NCBI GenBank assembly: GCA_003154555.1
Contig: PMDT01000345.1
Coordinates: 1 to 13,062 of the forward strand
From: Spirochaetaceae bacterium
GTDB lineage: Bacteria > Spirochaetota > Spirochaetia > SZUA-6 > Fen-1364
DNA length: 13,062 nt
Direction: 5' to 3'
The notes under the pieces were generated by a model. That model was not told where the DNA came from. It worked only from the letters and a program-made list of their open reading frames with translations, and ran no database searches. Each line of letters opens with the position of its first letter. Within the stretch, counting starts at the first letter, position 1. The position numbers and the translations under genes are program-made. Of this stretch, positions 12,706 to 13,062 are shown piece after piece.

Positions 12706-13062
12706 ACTCACGCAGTATCGACGTTGCCGGCACCCAGCGCGGGTGCAGCGACGTGAAGTTCGAAAGGAAAGAGAGCAGCATGCGCGCGTCCTGGTATTCA
12801 GGGGTGTCCGGTTTCACGGTCGCCAGAAGCGGCTCCGCGTACACTTTCAACACTGCCAGTTCATAGTCGAGGGCAGAGTTGAAAGCAGAATCGGCGGTGT
12901 TCTGGAAGGGGAAGATGTTGCGGTCTTCGCCGCGGCGGACGCTCCCCCACATGGAGAGGGTCGTCTGTGCCGTGTGGCCTCGGAACTGGCTGTCGCGGAC
13001 CATGCGGCGGATGAGCCTGTTGTCCGTGGTCGAAACCCGGTTGTGGTCGTCGAGGTTGAGCT
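12677..13062 (-). CDS. Nucleoside kinase, phosphoribulokinase/uridine-kinase-like (3' part only)
   Basis: The frame is open from the right edge of the window to TGA at 12677 and gives the last 127 residues. It begins LNLDDHNRVSTTDNRLIRRM and continues VRDSQFRGHTAQTTLSMW, SVRRGEDRNIFPFQ and AVLKVYAEPLL, ending near SILREFIGESAFRY. This wording is the recognisable C-terminal part of the TGS-domain-bearing nucleoside kinases related to uridine kinase, which phosphorylate nucleosides using ATP. The P-loop and N-terminal domains lie outside the window. The visible end looks intact. An ATG at 13003 (RRM) is internal, not the start. The gene converges with, and overlaps by 29 bp, the cysteine-cluster gene. 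Confidence 0.9.
   Translation of the reverse strand, partial: LNLDDHNRVSTTDNRLIRRMVRDSQFRGHTAQTTLSMWGSVRRGEDRNIFPFQNTADSAFNSALDYELAVLKVYAEPLLATVKPDTPEYQDARMLLSFLSNFTSLHPRWVPATSILREFIGESAFRY

Noticed and set aside
1..13062. tRNA, rRNA, CRISPR array, insertion sequence or phage genes.
   Set aside because: Scanning by eye found no regular spacer-repeat array, no transposase or integrase motifs, and no recognisable structural RNA. A covariance-model search would settle small RNAs.

Overview
The window is a GC-rich, densely coded piece of bacterial chromosome. Its content points to an anaerobe: a ferredoxin-dependent 2-oxoacid oxidoreductase, a methyltransferase-type corrinoid protein, and no respiratory genes in view. 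The C-terminal end of a phosphoribulokinase/uridine-kinase-like nucleoside kinase, a secreted NHL/VWA-type protein and stand-alone cyclic-nucleotide-binding proteins together recall Spirochaetota. That placement is an impression from gene content; no rRNA or other phylogenetic marker is present. I found no tRNA, rRNA, transposase, phage gene or CRISPR array.

Layout. Positions 1-164 hold no gene but contain a short array of degenerate hairpin repeats with a period of about 60 bp. A Mut7-C RNase-like protein (minus, 165-923) is divergent from a two-gene unit: a COG1119/ModF-type ABC ATPase (1034-1906) and a protein with a weak GIY-YIG resemblance (1903-2352). Converging on this unit is a minus-strand pair of stand-alone cyclic-nucleotide-binding proteins (2398-3224). 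The upstream member has a degenerate binding pocket and the downstream member an apparently intact one. An AT-rich divergent region (3225-3328) carries a good sigma-70-type promoter and a repeated TGAATTCTT motif. It leads into a tightly coupled operon of galactokinase, SurE nucleotidase and a TPR protein (3329-5921).

Next come an overlooked 53-residue ORF (5999-6160) and an exported beta-propeller/VWA-like protein (6179-8203). A strong bidirectional terminator (8202-8235) separates that gene from a minus-strand corrinoid protein (8258-8896). Divergent from the corrinoid gene, a probable promoter starts a six-gene plus-strand operon. Its first four genes encode the delta, alpha, beta and gamma subunits of a Kor/Vor-type 2-oxoacid:ferredoxin oxidoreductase. 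The last two encode an eight-segment membrane protein and a CxxCxxCC cysteine-cluster protein. The window ends with the 3' part of a convergent nucleoside kinase gene (minus).

How it fits together. The oxidoreductase would convert a branched-chain 2-oxoacid or 2-oxoglutarate to acyl-CoA and deliver low-potential electrons to ferredoxin. The corrinoid protein would carry methyl groups for a methyltransferase encoded elsewhere. Galactokinase feeds galactose into central metabolism, possibly under control of the divergent cyclic-nucleotide-binding pair. Most genes belong to known families, and nothing here is clearly a new defence or mobile system. The points most worth a second look are the 53-residue ORF, the two uncharacterised genes fused translationally to the oxidoreductase operon, the twin cyclic-nucleotide-binding proteins, and the hairpin array at the left edge.
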